Assembly (NCBI GenBank): GCA_910589415.1
Contig: OU342631.1
Coordinates: 61,222,598-61,286,597 of the forward strand
DNA: 64,000 nt
Reading direction: 5' to 3'
Origin: Malachius bipustulatus
Taxonomy: Eukaryota > Arthropoda > Insecta > Coleoptera > Melyridae
Part shown: positions 47,401 through 57,568 of the stretch, piece after piece
Layout: each line of letters begins with the position of its first letter
How positions within the stretch are numbered: the first letter of the stretch is position 1
The notes under the pieces: model-generated
Told to the model about the DNA's origin: nothing
The model's database searches: none
The model's input: the letters and a program-made list of their open reading frames with translations, nothing else
Translations under genes and position numbers: made by a program

Positions 47401-47702
47401 GCGATATACGTGATAGACTTAAGAAAGCTTACGAAGTAAGTAAGAAACATTACGACTTACGCAAGCGCCCCGATGTTTTCACCGAGGGTGACCTCGTCTG
47501 GAAACATACCTACCCACTTTCGAATGCCGCAAAGAATTTTGCTGCTAAATTGGCCCCAAAATTCGTACTATGTCGGATATCTAAAGTAGTGTCTAAATTA
47601 GTGTACGAATTACAAGACCAAGAAGGCAATCCCCTAGGTCGCTGGCATTCTAAAGATTTGAAGGCGTATCGAGGCGAAGACCCGCCGAAAAACGACGAAT
47701 AG
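44292..47702 (+). CDS. pol: Gypsy-1 pol polyprotein (protease, RT, RNase H, integrase)
   Basis: The frame is open from 44,232, but expression is most likely by -1 frameshift at 44,286, so pol-specific codons begin at 44,292. In order it shows an aspartic protease (LFDTGANIS, about 44,650), then RT with SIDLKQAFFQVPL, MPFGLRNSAQ and catalytic YLDD (about 45,616). RNase H follows with TDASDFGLGAV (about 46,070). Integrase comes last, with an HHCC zinc domain (about 46,630-46,770) and the D,D-35-E core: SIDFMG (about 46,840), LCDNAQ (about 47,020), PTERTNR (about 47,120). All catalytic residues seen are intact and there is no stop across about 1,137 codons. It copies element RNA and integrates the DNA. 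The intact frame fits the very young LTRs. Confidence 0.95.
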   Translation, partial: RRSCTTGCSATRRDKPPKASPCRKELEVKGRSVSSLSKRPALVSSSYLVDFTIQKEQWKSWLQKVANFFESFRIPPKQDIPKPISADSLIPVVAPILLSNPVDNRPFIAVKMCDVPYTALFDTGANISVCDLETMQEVLGELPIPSKNSDLLCSLKNADGSPLSDIDIIELDLTIDDVTKKVQFHVVSSISPQIILGIDVARIFNMMINFVNESFEVHPGDPSSSLSSILPDELKVCAINKIQDISCLPPTDLSRLELTIDKFKSLARVDILPETNVLCHSIETKDAKPFRQRQYPLSPTLQQYLNEEVDKLLKLEIVEKSNSPWVSPVLLVRKKDKTYRMCFDGRKLNEITTHDSYPLPRIDTILSKLKDANYLTSIDLKQAFFQVPLDEESRPKTAFVVPGRGLFQFRRMPFGLRNSAQTQQRLMDTILGPALEPFVFVYLDDIIIATNSFEKHLEILREVYERLKDANLTVNFDKCHFCRDSLSFLGFIIDRNGLRVSEEKVKSIIESPVPHNTTGVRHVLGILQYYRRFIKDFSTISAPISALLHNRKKGQSITWNSEADQAFKLLKERLTTAPVLASPDFSKPFCIQTDASDFGLGAVLFQVEGDFEHPIAFASRMLSKAEKKYTVTERECLGVLFGIEYFRPYVEGANFTVYTDHASLLWLRTLKDPMGRVARWCLRLSQFDFDIKHRKGTCNVPADYLSRSISSISLQNFVPDDWYKDMVSKVTEFPEKYPDFTVKDNILYKHVKPRVEVVSNLSDWKIVVPTPNREEIIAQFHDPPTSAHFGVSKTLARISEVYYWPKMIISVKKYVRNCQVCGSHKAPNTARVGLMGNYKKINFPFQFLSIDFMGPFPRSKARNTQLLVVTDWFSKFVLVKPMPNTTAAAVTKFLENQVFLIFGVPQILLCDNAQIFKSSLFTNLLKNYEVNLWYSARHLSQVNPTERTNRTILTAISSYIRDNHKDWDKNVYKIAQAINLSVSEVTKHAPAFLLFARNVPVDGTFYGPVSDNYLELPDDLSYVHREQDISKLPPIFSDIRDRLKKAYEVSKKHYDLRKRPDVFTEGDLVWKHTYPLSNAAKNFAAKLAPKFVLCRISKVVSKLVYELQDQEGNPLGRWHSKDLKAYRGEDPPKNDE

Positions 47703-48194
47703 TTCCTTGTAATATCTTCACTTTAACTTTATTTTCCTACCTATCTTTATCTCTCTTTTTGTATTTGACAAAAATTCGTTTAGAAAATGAGGCCTAGCAA
47801 TATGAGAATTGAGAAAGCTCCGTTTCTAGTTGTATCTTAGAATGAATGAAGAATGTATGTAGAATGAATACCGTATCTTTCAAAGCATTTCTCAAGGATC
47901 TCGATGTTAGCTGTATGAATGTGGATCCAAGTGTAAATGTTGCTAATTTTGGGATCGGTATCTGCTATCCTCAGGCTCTCATTCTATTTTATCGCTCAAA
48001 CTTTTGAGAACCCATATCTTTCTGGTTATCTGAATCATTACCTTGAAAAGTAACTATTCGCCAATCTTGTCTGACTAACGTTTACAGGTCTAATGTTATC
48101 TTTTAAATTTTCTTATGTTCAATGAACTAAAGAAAATGCTATCTTGCCGTTGTATCTACCTTATCTTATCTTTTACCTTTATCTTATCTACCGT

Positions 48195-48520
48195 CTAGTT
48201 TTAGACGGGTGCTTTCCGACAGTTTCCGCCCTGCTGTAGGCTAAAGTGAAAACTGCCCTGTTTGTCCAAACAAAAGGCAACAGGTTATCTTTATCTTACC
48301 CACCATCTTTCTAAGTACGGGTGCTTTCCTGACAGTTTCCGCCCTGCTACGTGCTAAAGAGAAAACTGCTCTGCTTGTCCAATCAGACGACAGCAGATTC
48401 CTTTATCTTATCTACCATCTTTCTAAGGTGCTTTAAGATTTTCCGCCCTGCATGGCTAAAGTGAAAAATCCCTCTGTTGTCTCAACGGTAGACAACAGAA
48501 TATCTCTACCTTATCTTACC
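48195..48520 (+). repeat. About 110-bp tandem repeat, three diverged copies
   Basis: GTGCTTTCC or GTGCTTT, then TTTCCGCCCTG, GCTAAAG and a closing TTATCTTA run recur at 48,207, 48,319 and 48,428. The third copy is shortened. It lies in the noncoding part of Gypsy-1. Confidence 0.8.
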
Positions 48521-48924
48521 TATCTTTCAAGAAAACGAAAATTGAATTAGCAATTTTCTTCTTGATAAAAGACAGACATAAGCTTTAGTCAAAGCTTCGT
48601 GCCTTTCTTACCTCCAATTTCTTTTCAAAGAAAAGGAATTAGTTTATCTTACCTTATCTATATCTATTAGTACCATAAATAGAATGGTAACTAATATTTA
48701 TCTTCTCTGCGAATATTTTCCAAAATGGAAAATAAAAATCTATGTGAATTCTAGTGTAGAATTTGCAAAGATGACTTTAGATTTTCGGTGTTAACACAAA
48801 TGAATTTGAACACGGATATCGAATGTCCCCTACCTTAGCGATGAAAATGGTTGTTCCATTTTTCTTATCTTACCGAGTGAGATAAATTATCTTACCGTTA
48901 CCTTAATGTTTATCTAATAATCCA

Positions 48925-49125
48925 GGCGATTATTGATGTTTTCTCTGTGCGAGTATCGATGTTTTCTCCGTGCGTTTATCAATGTTTCCTCCATGCGATT
49001 ATTTGAATGATTATCCAGGCGATTATCGATGTTTCCTCCATGCGATTATTTAAATGATTATCCAGGCGATTATCGATGTTTCCTCCATGCGATTATTTGA
49101 ATGTTTATCCAGGCGATTGACAGTT
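48925..49125 (+). repeat. 47-bp tandem repeat in Gypsy-1
   Basis: The unit TCCAGGCGATTATCGATGTT, followed by TCCTCCATGCGATTATTTGAA, repeats with a 47-base period (49,021, 49,068 and 49,115). More diverged copies lie to the left. Confidence 0.85.
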
Positions 49126-49251
49126 TTCCCGTGCGTGTAGTGAGCTTTTAAACAATCAGTGTGTTTACGCTGCTTGATAAATTTCACGTTGTTATCTGTT
49201 ACCTGGCCTTCAAGGCAGAGTAAGTTTCTCCCCTTTTCTTACCCGTGCAAT

Positions 49252-50451
49252 ATGGAGTCGCGTAGGCGACGACGTAGCCAAATTTTCGCTGGCTTTAAAG
49301 ACGAAAAGATTACCTTCAATTTCAGACTTTGGGAGGAGATGAAACTCCTACCCGAATTCGGAGTAAACCCGGATATTAGGGCTTGGCAAGTAAAAGCAAA
49401 TAAAGAATGTTTTCTTATTGAAAAGGATAGATATTTTAAATTTCTTTCTCTTCAAGCTGTACTGGAACACCGCCACCCTGACATAGATGTTTTAGACCAT
49501 TTCTGTGAAGTCGCACAAGAAAGGTGTGACACAGATAATATGGACGTGACCGCATCTTTGTTCAGATATAATGCCAGGCACCTCTCTACCGAGGCAGTTA
49601 TCTTTGAGAATCCTATGGCCGAGGATGAGAAACAACGGTTTCGAATTCTAGGTTCATATAAAAAGCCCAGCGAAGATTGGTTACAGGTGCACAGAAACAC
49701 TTGGACAAAGTTCCAAAAACAAGGAAACCCTGAGCGAGTTAGCATTAACCGTCCAATCAAATCCATAAAGTCAAGATTCGAACCAGAGACTGAGTTGGCG
49801 ATTACTTTAGGACAGTTGTTACCTAGTCGTGTTCGTTGTCATGAGAGGGCCATGTTGGCGATAGCCTATCCTACAACTATGATTATTAGTCCTTGTAGGA
49901 CACCAATACCTTTATATAGTAGAAGAATCTACTACCCTCGTGACATTACGCCTGATATTCATCATGCGGAACGTCGACATCCGTTAAAACATCTAATTAT
50001 ACCACTCTATTTAGACTCAAAATTTCCCCTTCCGGAAATGCTCAAAAATAGGTGTGTTTGCCAACTTCTCTCATATCGAATCATCAAAAATAATCTTTTT
50101 GTGACCGCTCTTATATTTGACCATTTGATTAAAAATTCTTCTTGTTCCCCTAGGAGCAAAGACATCTTTCCTCCATGGCGAGAAAGTTTCCCTAAATTTT
50201 CCCCGTTGATTGACATTAGCGCAATCCAGATAATCACCCTTGCAGACACTCTTGTGCCTACACCTGTGGGACAAGAGCACTGGATTGTATTGGGACAACT
50301 TTTAGTACGCTTGGTGAATGATGGCCAAATGTGGAGAAGGTTCGAATCTCACTTCGGTGTCCTGAATAGGGAACCTGAAGACGACTTTACTAACTTTTTA
50401 TGGTTTCCAAGAAACCGTCCTAACCGTTTCCATTCCTCGAGGTATCTCTAG
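49252..50451 (+). CDS. Gypsy-1 third ORF, unknown protein (399 aa)
   Basis: A single open frame lies between pol and the 3' LTR. An upstream in-frame ATG at 49,159 exists, but the ATG at 49,252 starts a cleaner protein with a very basic N-terminus (MESRRRRRSQIF). I see no signal peptide, transmembrane helix, furin-like site or coiled coil, so it does not look like an envelope. The body mixes acidic and aromatic stretches (FNFRLWEEMKLLPEFG) with hydrophobic patches in the C-terminal half. The intact frame in a young element implies selection. It may be translated from a spliced RNA using the donor at 9,915. No family is recognised. Confidence 0.7.
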   Translation: MESRRRRRSQIFAGFKDEKITFNFRLWEEMKLLPEFGVNPDIRAWQVKANKECFLIEKDRYFKFLSLQAVLEHRHPDIDVLDHFCEVAQERCDTDNMDVTASLFRYNARHLSTEAVIFENPMAEDEKQRFRILGSYKKPSEDWLQVHRNTWTKFQKQGNPERVSINRPIKSIKSRFEPETELAITLGQLLPSRVRCHERAMLAIAYPTTMIISPCRTPIPLYSRRIYYPRDITPDIHHAERRHPLKHLIIPLYLDSKFPLPEMLKNRCVCQLLSYRIIKNNLFVTALIFDHLIKNSSCSPRSKDIFPPWRESFPKFSPLIDISAIQIITLADTLVPTPVGQEHWIVLGQLLVRLVNDGQMWRRFESHFGVLNREPEDDFTNFLWFPRNRPNRFHSSRYL

Positions 50452-51463
50452 AAAGAGATGTTTACCTTGATGTTTCTTTATCTCACAGTCAAACTCGTTT
50501 GGGAGTCCAAGTTCTCTTGTATTATCTTTACCCAGGAAGGTTACCTATCTTTTAATTTTCTGATGCTCAGATTTTCTATAGCATCGACCCCCTTGAGGAT
50601 CGATACTCTCCCTGTTTGCTAGTTGAACCTGCCACTCGATCATGATAATCTTACCTCTGACTTTTTCGCTCACCACTGTCTCAGTGGCGGGGCATGCCTC
50701 AAAGCAGAACGCGGGTTGTCGTTGGTCGGGGAAGCGGCGTTCAACAGCAAGGGAAATGTTTCGTGCCCACCTCAGGAGATTTTTCCTTCTTAGGAATTCT
50801 AATTTTATTTATTTTAGAATGTTCATTACTGTGATATCTGACAGTATTATTGATTTTGTTTATCTTAGTATGTATCTTATCTTATCGTATCTATCTTATC
50901 TTATATTATCTAACCATACCTTATAGTATTATCGTATCTTATTATCTAGAAATTATTCCTTTGTGTTTCGACATTGTTCGGCGAGAACAATTACCGTTTA
51001 AGAAAGTTATCTTAATTATCTTATTACTACCGTTACTAGCATATCTTTTATTTTTGTTACCTTTGCAATGAAGCATGAATATTTTATTTTTAATACCTCA
51101 TGAATAATTATTACCTAGTGCTTAATATTTAGTTGCATGTAATTTTAGTAAACCTAACACTATTCCCTTTGTAAGTTGCATGTTACATTAGTAAGCATAT
51201 ATAAGAGAAATTTTATTCATTCAACAAAATCAATCCACGATGTCGTTGACAATTTGTTAGTTCAGAATTGTTATCTTATTTCCTCGAAAGGTTCACCACG
51301 ATATTTGTGAACGTGATTTCTGAATCATATTCTCTAAACTTATCGTCACCTAGTTGTCCCGCAAACATACCCTTCTTCGGGTATAGTAACAACTTGAAAT
51401 ACGCCTGTGCTTTTTCCAGTTGGTTTTTCTTTAATTCTTTCCTTACCCCGGTAAAGAGAGGTG
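50452..51463. other. Gypsy-1 region between ORF3 and 3' LTR
   Basis: No convincing gene. It is AT-rich with TTATCTTATC runs near 50,870-50,950. The last 13 bases are the purine tract. Confidence 0.6.
51451..51463 (+). other. Gypsy-1 polypurine tract
   Basis: GTAAAGAGAGGTG lies directly before the TG of the 3' LTR. It is mostly purine and is the expected primer for plus-strand synthesis. Confidence 0.7.
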
Positions 51464-52931
51464 TGTAACGTTGTTAAGGCTTAATACTTTAATTAGCTCC
51501 ATTTAGAATTATTAAATGGGACCTCATTATCTAAATCCTTGGTATTAAGGTATTCGCCAAGTCACCCTTCTTAATTAAAACAAGAGAAGAAATAAAGGTT
51601 CCTAAAACATGAGTTTCGAACTAGCATCGCCACCTGTTGCCGAGTGGTAAAACTAACTAAACTAGGCAAGTTCATGATCCCTACCTTTTAGTACGATCTG
51701 TAACTTCTTCTCATACCATCTTCCTTTTCGATTAGCTAGAAACACAGATGTCTCTGTGATGTAGTTTCAAGAATTTAAATGCAACAACCTTTCTTCGAGT
51801 TGCGCAGCAAAAGGTGCTACGGCATTTCTGAACAGGTTGTTGATCTTCCAATCTCGGTGCTCGAAGCGACAAGTCGCACCCCTATCTTATCTCTTTATTA
51901 CCTAAAGGACCAATATTAAATTGGGTAAGTAAAGCGATCAAATGATCTAAAACTTTCTCTAATAGAGTTTATATATTGTTATAGTTCTTTCTACCTACCC
52001 TATCAATCGGGGTACTATCTTATCTCGTCGGAAAACCTATCTACGGAGTTGAACCCCACCTGTCTTTGCTGACGCCATATTGGTTTCCATATTTTCTACA
52101 TCCGAATATCCGCTTTTATGGAAGGAATCTCTTACACTATCTGAAGGTTTTGCTGCTACCTGCCCCTGAATACTGGATCCCAACATTCGGAGCCCCATAT
52201 TTTCGAGTTTCATCTAACCTCGAAGGACGACCACGCTAACTAGTGCCCAGCACGTGTTTCACGAGGCACGACACCATCCACCAGTCTTTCTGCTACCCCA
52301 GAGGGAGACCACGGTCTCCTATCCTGAGATTTCGTCCAGGGCCCCGCTTCTCCAGTCTCAGCACGACATTTCAAGGAATACAAAATGTCGTATCAGTAAG
52401 CAAAGTGTGACATAACCCTTGTTGCTCAGAGTGATATCAGAGAAATCTGTTAGGAGTCTCATGTCTTTTTATTGCCTTATCTCGTCAAGAGATTGATTGT
52501 TTTAATAATTAATACTTATAATCATAATAACTTTAAAATACCTGATATACAATTATTACCGTTATTATTCAAGTAATACTTGAAAAGAATTTGTCACTTA
52601 TTAAGTGAAGGAAAGATAGATATCTATTTTCTCTACCAGTTAAACTGTTAAATGAGATATTTTACTACCTGATCAATTAATTAGTATTTCATAACCATAG
52701 AATTTCAATCATTTATTTTGTAAACAGAATTCATAAATATACTTTTCATTAAAAGATCAACTCTATTATTCAGTAGGTAGATACTACAGTAGTTAGAAAT
52801 TATTAACATCTCATAACCTGAGTGAATTTTGATGCCTTTATAGTTCAGGTTACTTTAGATCTATTATTCAAAAACCATAAGGCACTGGCATCCCACGCCC
52901 AGGGTCTATTCTAAAAAGCCGACCGGCAACA
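51464..52931 (+). repeat. Gypsy-1 3' LTR
   Basis: 1,468 bp, identical to the 5' LTR except for two substitutions and the absence of the equivalent of 9,801-9,957. It is followed by the target duplication GCAC at 52,932-52,935. Confidence 0.95.
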
Positions 52932-53033
52932 GCACATTTTTGGAAATGGTTAGAATTTCACAAAGATCAAATCTGATTAATTCTAAGAAAGACATACACA
53001 ACTTGTTGAAAACATTATTATAAATATTAAAAA
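52932..53033. repeat. 335-bp duplication, unit 2 right part
   Basis: It begins with the duplicated target GCAC and then repeats 8,033-8,130. It proves that the sequence right of Gypsy-1 is the continuation of the sequence at 8,367. Confidence 0.93.
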
Positions 53034-53097
53034 TGTGCAGCATCTGCACCCGCATATGAATAAATAAATAATAAAAAAGGGAAGAATTAGAAATAAT

Positions 53098-53722
53098 AAT
53101 GTTACGGGTCTCACAATAAATAAATCACCACCAAGGTCTGCAAATCTTTATTGACCAAATTATAACCTCTAATTAATAATAAACACACACAGCTGACTAC
53201 ACTACTACTTTTGTACTTGTCTGTTATTTAAACCGCTATACTGTCACTACTGGCTTCCTTACTTCACACTTCACTTCACTACTGCTCTGTCTATACTTCA
53301 GTCTTCACTGCTTCGCGTTCAGGATACTACTACTCTGTCTTCAGCTTATTCACTCCACGCCTCAAACTAAAACTGTCCCACGCAGCCGCGAGGCTGCTCT
53401 TATATAGTTCCCTCGACGGGGCAGCGAAACAGTAGGTACATTCTCGAACGTTGCACTGGCTGTCGATTCGTGGATTCTGGAAATGTCGGATTGTTCGGCG
53501 AGCCCACTCCAGAAATCCATAGAACCAACACTGTCCGTCAATGTGTCACATGACATGTGACTGGAACTGTCGCGAACATGTCATTGACTATAACTCAGTA
53601 TAAAAAAAGAGAATGTAAACAAACAAGCAAATCGTGGACTAGAATGTTAAAGGTTAAAGCAATTACTATTATAAAGAAGAAGCAATTACTAGAATTTTTC
53701 CAGAGCGGTCTCGTTATACTGC
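53098..53722 (-). repeat. Probable 3' LTR of a second Gypsy element (minus strand)
   Basis: On the minus strand, the pol stop near 53,760 is followed by AAATAGAAAGGGGGC (purine tract) and then AGTATAACGAG. The segment ends near GTAACATT at 53,098. Start and end are typical of gypsy-type LTRs. No second LTR is in view, so the limits are inferred. Confidence 0.55.
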
Positions 53723-53759
53723 CCCCTTTCTATTTTTCGAGCGTCCCGCTCGAACGGAC

Positions 53760-54812
53760 TTATTCGCTGTCTCCACAGTAGGGTGCCAGACGATTCAGGT
53801 GGACTACCCTCATCTTGCACTTGGGGGCTCCGCTCCGCTGTATCCTATACACCACGTCGTTTATCCTTTTAATAATTATGTAAGGCCCTTCCCAGAACGC
53901 ATAAACTTGGGCGACAGACCCTTCTTCCTAGTTGGATTATAAAACCACACTTTGTCTCCTTCTGTGAAGTCACCAGAGTTTGCCTTCAAGTCGTACCTCG
54001 CCTTCATTCGGTCGCTGGCCAACTTGATCTTCCTCCTGACAAGGGAATGCACTTCTGCCATGGAGTTTCTTAATGCGTCGACATAGTTTCTGATCTCCGA
54101 TGGTGGACTGCTTGGTGAACCGAACACCAAATCACAGGGTAGCCGAATCTCTTTGCCGAATACAACCTTGGCCGGTGTCTGTCCCGTAGTCTCATGGATG
54201 GCTGCCCTGTATGACATCAGCAACAAAGGCAGGTAGTGGTCCCAGTCTCTCTGATTGTTGCTCACCACCTTCGACAGATGCTCCTCCATTGTTCGATTAA
54301 ACCGTTCTACCATACCATCAGACTGTGGATGGAGAGGTGTAGTCCTTGTCTTGTTTATCCCGAGCAGTTTACACATTTCTGCGAAAAATTGGGATTCAAA
54401 GTTTCGTCCTCGATCGGAATGCAACTCTAAAGGTACGCCAAATCTGCTAATTAAATTATACACCAAGACTCTCGCAACTATATCAGCTTCTTGGTTCGGT
54501 ATGGCGTATGCTTCAGGCCACTTGCTGAAATAATCCATGGCAACCAGGATAAAGCGATTGCCGCTGTCGCTGATTGGAAAAGGACCTGCTACGTCTATGG
54601 TTATCCTCTCCAATGGGGCTCCGACGTTGTACTGCTTCATAGCGTCTGTCAGTCTTCTGCTTGGGCCCTTGCTTGCAGCAAATTTTTCTCACTTACGGCA
54701 CCAGGCTTCGACATCGTCCTTGCAGTTCACCCAGTAGAACATCTCTCGAACTTTCGCTAGTGTTTTGTTTACTCCGAAGTGAGCTCCTGACGTACCCCCA
54801 TTAACTGCATGT
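53760..54812 (-). pseudogene. Gypsy-2 pol fragment: integrase (minus strand)
   Basis: The minus strand gives part of an HHCC zinc domain (HFGVNKTLAKVREMFYWV near 54,740-54,790), then after a frameshift near 54,680 the integrase core with IDVAGP, HSDRGRNFES and MVERFNR (all three catalytic acids present). It ends with the C-terminal region and WFYNPTRKKGLSPK. Another frameshift near 53,890 leads to the end VVHLNRLAPY before the stop at about 53,760. RT and everything upstream are missing because the element is cut off at about 54,815, where it meets Gypsy-3 head to head. Confidence 0.88.
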
Positions 54813-54814
54813 AT

Positions 54815-55792
54815 TTCAAGACACCAGCCGGAAGAAAGCCGGGATACCTTCACCCCATACATAAATATCCCCGGCCTTTCCACACGATACACGTAGATCA
54901 TCTGGGGCCTTTCTGCAAGTCAAACAAAGGAAATACACAATTACTAGTGTTTGTGGATGCATATACGAAATTTTGTTCCATAAAGGCAGTTAAGAATACA
55001 AAATCCCGACATGTCATTCACGAGCTAGCTAGCATCATCAAAACATTCGGAGCCCCGAAACGAATCATCTGTTACCAGGGTAGGTCATTTGCGTCCAAAG
55101 CGTTTAAAACCTACTGCGCACAGAAAAATATTACAGTTCATTTTCATGCTGTGGGCATGCCCAGGGGGAATGGACAAGTTGAAAGGTATCACCGCACAAT
55201 CACAGAATCCCTAGCCACCATGGGTGCAGATCAGGATGACTCAGCTTGGGATGAAAATGTAGCAAACATTCAACTGGGTCTTAATAATACTGTGAACAAG
55301 TCCCTTGGGGTGACGCCTTCCGAAGTGCTTCTAGGATATCGTTCCGGTCCAGATAATCATACCGATCTTGATGACGATTTAGAGGCGACCGTGGACGTAA
55401 CAGCTATACGTAAAAGCATCATTGAAAAGTGCTTACAAGCCCAAAACAGTCAAAAGGCACGTTTCGATGCCCACAGGGGATCACCTAGATACTATCAGGT
55501 TGGAGATCTGGTAGTAGTCAAAATTTCATCTATCGCGGGTCAAGGCAGCAGCAAGAAATTGTTGCCCAGATGGAAAGGGCCTTTCCGCATCATGAAAATT
55601 CTTGAAAATGACCGCTACGAAGTTGCTGAAATTTCGGGTGCGGTGAGATCAAGGATATCCTACAAAGGAGTATATGCGGCGGAGCATATTAAAAAGTGGA
55701 TAGTTTTTGACACCCCTTCAGTACAGGTCAGTGGGTTCATCCGATCAGCACTTTATGTGCTCCCGTTCGTGAGTCGTCGAGGAGGCAGACCA
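54815..55792 (+). pseudogene. Gypsy-3 pol fragment: integrase with a damaged active site
   Basis: A 328-codon frame on the plus strand (open from 54,809) starts at TPAGRKPGYLHPI just after the HHCC region. It continues through HVDHLGPF (first catalytic Asp). The second core motif reads IICYQGRSF, with Tyr (TAC at 55,073-55,075) where the family has catalytic Asp. NGQVERYHRT supplies the Glu. The C-terminal RWKGPFRIMKIL region is typical of Gypsy integrases and is followed by a 91-bp repeat. The fragment lacks protease, RT and RNase H. It is in the opposite orientation to Gypsy-2 and a different lineage. It is not functional despite its open frame. Confidence 0.88.
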
Positions 55793-56125
55793 TAGTTTCT
55801 CTGTGCTCATGTGGGAGCCGTCGAGAAAATGGTGCTGTGGCTTCTCTGTACTCCCAGTCATGAATCGTCGAGGAGGCAGACCATGGTTTCTCTGGGCTCA
55901 TGTGGGAGCCGTCGAGAAAATGGTGCTGTGGCTTCTCTGTACTCCCAGTCATGAGTCGTCGAGGAGGCAGACCATGGTTTCTCTGGGCTCATGTGGGAGC
56001 CGTCGAGAAAATGGTGCTGTGGCTTCTCTGTACTCCGATCCTGAGTCGTCAAGAAGATAGATCAGGGCTGCTCTGTGCTCTTGTAGAGCCGTCGAGTAGA
56101 TGGTTCTATGGCTTCTTTGTACGAC
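55735..56125 (+). repeat. 91-bp tandem repeat, about four copies
   Basis: CATGTGGGAGCCGTCGAGAA starts at 55,808, 55,899 and 55,990, an exact 91-base period, with a diverged copy from about 56,066. GTCGTCGAGGAGGCAGACCA also recurs. It follows the Gypsy-3 integrase and probably belongs to that element's 3' region. Confidence 0.93.
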
Positions 56126-56821
56126 AGACTTACACACTTTAAAAAAAAAAGGTTTTCTTTTGCTCTTTAACAAATTACAAAACTCCCCCGATTACAAAAC
56201 TCCCCCGAGCTTTTCTTGCGCATTTTCTTATTTGTTTTTTTGTTATAGTAATGCCATGGAACGCATCCGCGTAGTCAGGATGGCCGTGTGAGCAAGAAAA
56301 GGACCAGAATGACCAGGGCCTCTCAGTTCTGGCATCACAGCATAGCGCGCGCTGTCCTTGAAAAATCGACAACTCCGGCTGCCGCTGAGCGATGATGATT
56401 AACTAAATGGGATAGAGGCCCAATCTCGGAAATATGCAAATACCGACAGACAAAACAGTAACCTTGTAGCTCTTGTGCGAATAACATTAAATGCGTTCTA
56501 AGCTTATTCTGCGCAATATTATTTAAAATATTCCTTATCCTTCCTACAATAATAATATGTTCACTTTAATACAGCGGTACATTATAAATGCCTACCTATT
56601 TAACTGCGTACGCAACAAAATTATCCGCTGATATAATGCTTTGAGAGTAACTTTAAATTGAAATTATACTTGAAACTAAAACGTTCAATTACTAATGACA
56701 AATTATTAATAATAATTAATTATCATTGACTGCAGCTGTCAAAAACCGTGAAAAGTTACCTAACTGTGAATTTAAAAACAGCTTAGTGGTCCCAGTTCCT
56801 GCATGAGGGCGCTGTAAAAAT
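56126..56821. other. AT-rich intergenic stretch
   Basis: No gene is recognised. A short direct repeat ATTACAAAACTCCCCCGA lies near 56,175 and 56,193. The first part may be the remaining 3' LTR of Gypsy-3. Confidence 0.5.
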
Positions 56822-56829
56822 GGACGGAG

Positions 56830-57560
56830 TAGGGAACCTGTATTACCGCTTTACTAGGGTAGCGCATTCTCATTCTCACAAAAAGTTGGGAAAAAAGTTG
56901 GGAATGTCAAATTTGACTTCATAAACGTCAGATTTTTCATGAACGTACAACTGTCTAAAAGTTCACATAATTATTTGTTATTAAGTCTGCGTATTTTATA
57001 AAAATGGTAAACTTTTGATGCATTAGAAGATGTTTCAACAATAAAAAGTGGGCTTTCCACTTGTTGGCGTTGCCTAAAGGTGACTTTCTTAATATTTTAA
57101 ACTCATTATAGTCCTCTATCAATACTTACCTGTTACTAGGATCTTCTGAACAAAAAATGCATCCAGGTAGGCTTTATTACATCTTGATGAATCTTATTTT
57201 TAAGTATCAGTTATGTGTACTAAGATCACGCTGCCGTTCGTGTGTCTACCAAAACGCTTTTTATCAGTAACTACGTTAGATATATCGAGATAAAAATTAT
57301 ACCTAATACTAAAGTCTATAACTTCGTGATTCTATAAACCGTAATTATGTTTTTAATACCCACTGCAAAGAGGATTCCTTGAATTTTATTCGTGTTATTA
57401 TTTTGTTTAATTTTCAAACTTCGCTTTTTTCCACTTGATACCTACGCCTGTGACCAAATGTGCCAAAAATATGACATCCAGCTGTTCAAACATAACCGTG
57501 TTTAGTAAACGTCAAAAAGTGAATGCGCTACCCTAGTAAAACGGTAATGCAGGTTCCCTA
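56830..57560. mobile_element. hAT-type MITE with 8-bp target duplication
   Basis: 731 bp with inverted ends of about 40 bases (TAGGGAACCTGTATTACCGC and TAGGGAACCTGCATTACCGT at the two tips, then TTTACTAGGGTAGCGCATTC in both). It is flanked by GGACGGAG on both sides (56,822-56,829 and 57,561-57,568). An 8-bp duplication is the hAT hallmark. There is no transposase inside. Confidence 0.9.
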
Positions 57561-57568
57561 GGACGGAG

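Larger units (their letters stand above)
47703..49251. other. Gypsy-1 spacer between pol and ORF3
   Basis: No gene is seen. The stretch is rich in TTATCTTACC-type pyrimidine motifs shared with the LTR. It contains two tandem-repeat families listed separately. A splice acceptor-like CTTCAAGGCAG lies near 49,210-49,218, upstream of ORF3. Confidence 0.6.
8368..52931 (+). mobile_element. Gypsy-1: Ty3/Gypsy LTR retrotransposon swollen to 44.6 kb by nested insertions
   Basis: Its LTRs (8,368-9,992 and 51,464-52,931) start TGTAACG and end GGCAACA. They are flanked by the 4-bp duplication GCAC, and the two flanks together rebuild the duplicated 335-bp host unit. A PBS follows the 5' LTR, a purine tract precedes the 3' LTR, and gag, pol and a third ORF lie between. 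Removing the DNA between about 10,927 and 43,189 leaves an element of about 12.3 kb. The LTRs differ by two substitutions (8,779/51,875 and 9,508/52,604) and a 157-bp deletion, so insertion was recent. Gag is now interrupted, so this copy is not autonomous, although pol is open. Confidence 0.9.

Noticed and set aside
49252..50451. Third ORF of Gypsy-1 as an envelope gene
   Set aside because: No signal peptide, transmembrane segment or cleavage site is visible.
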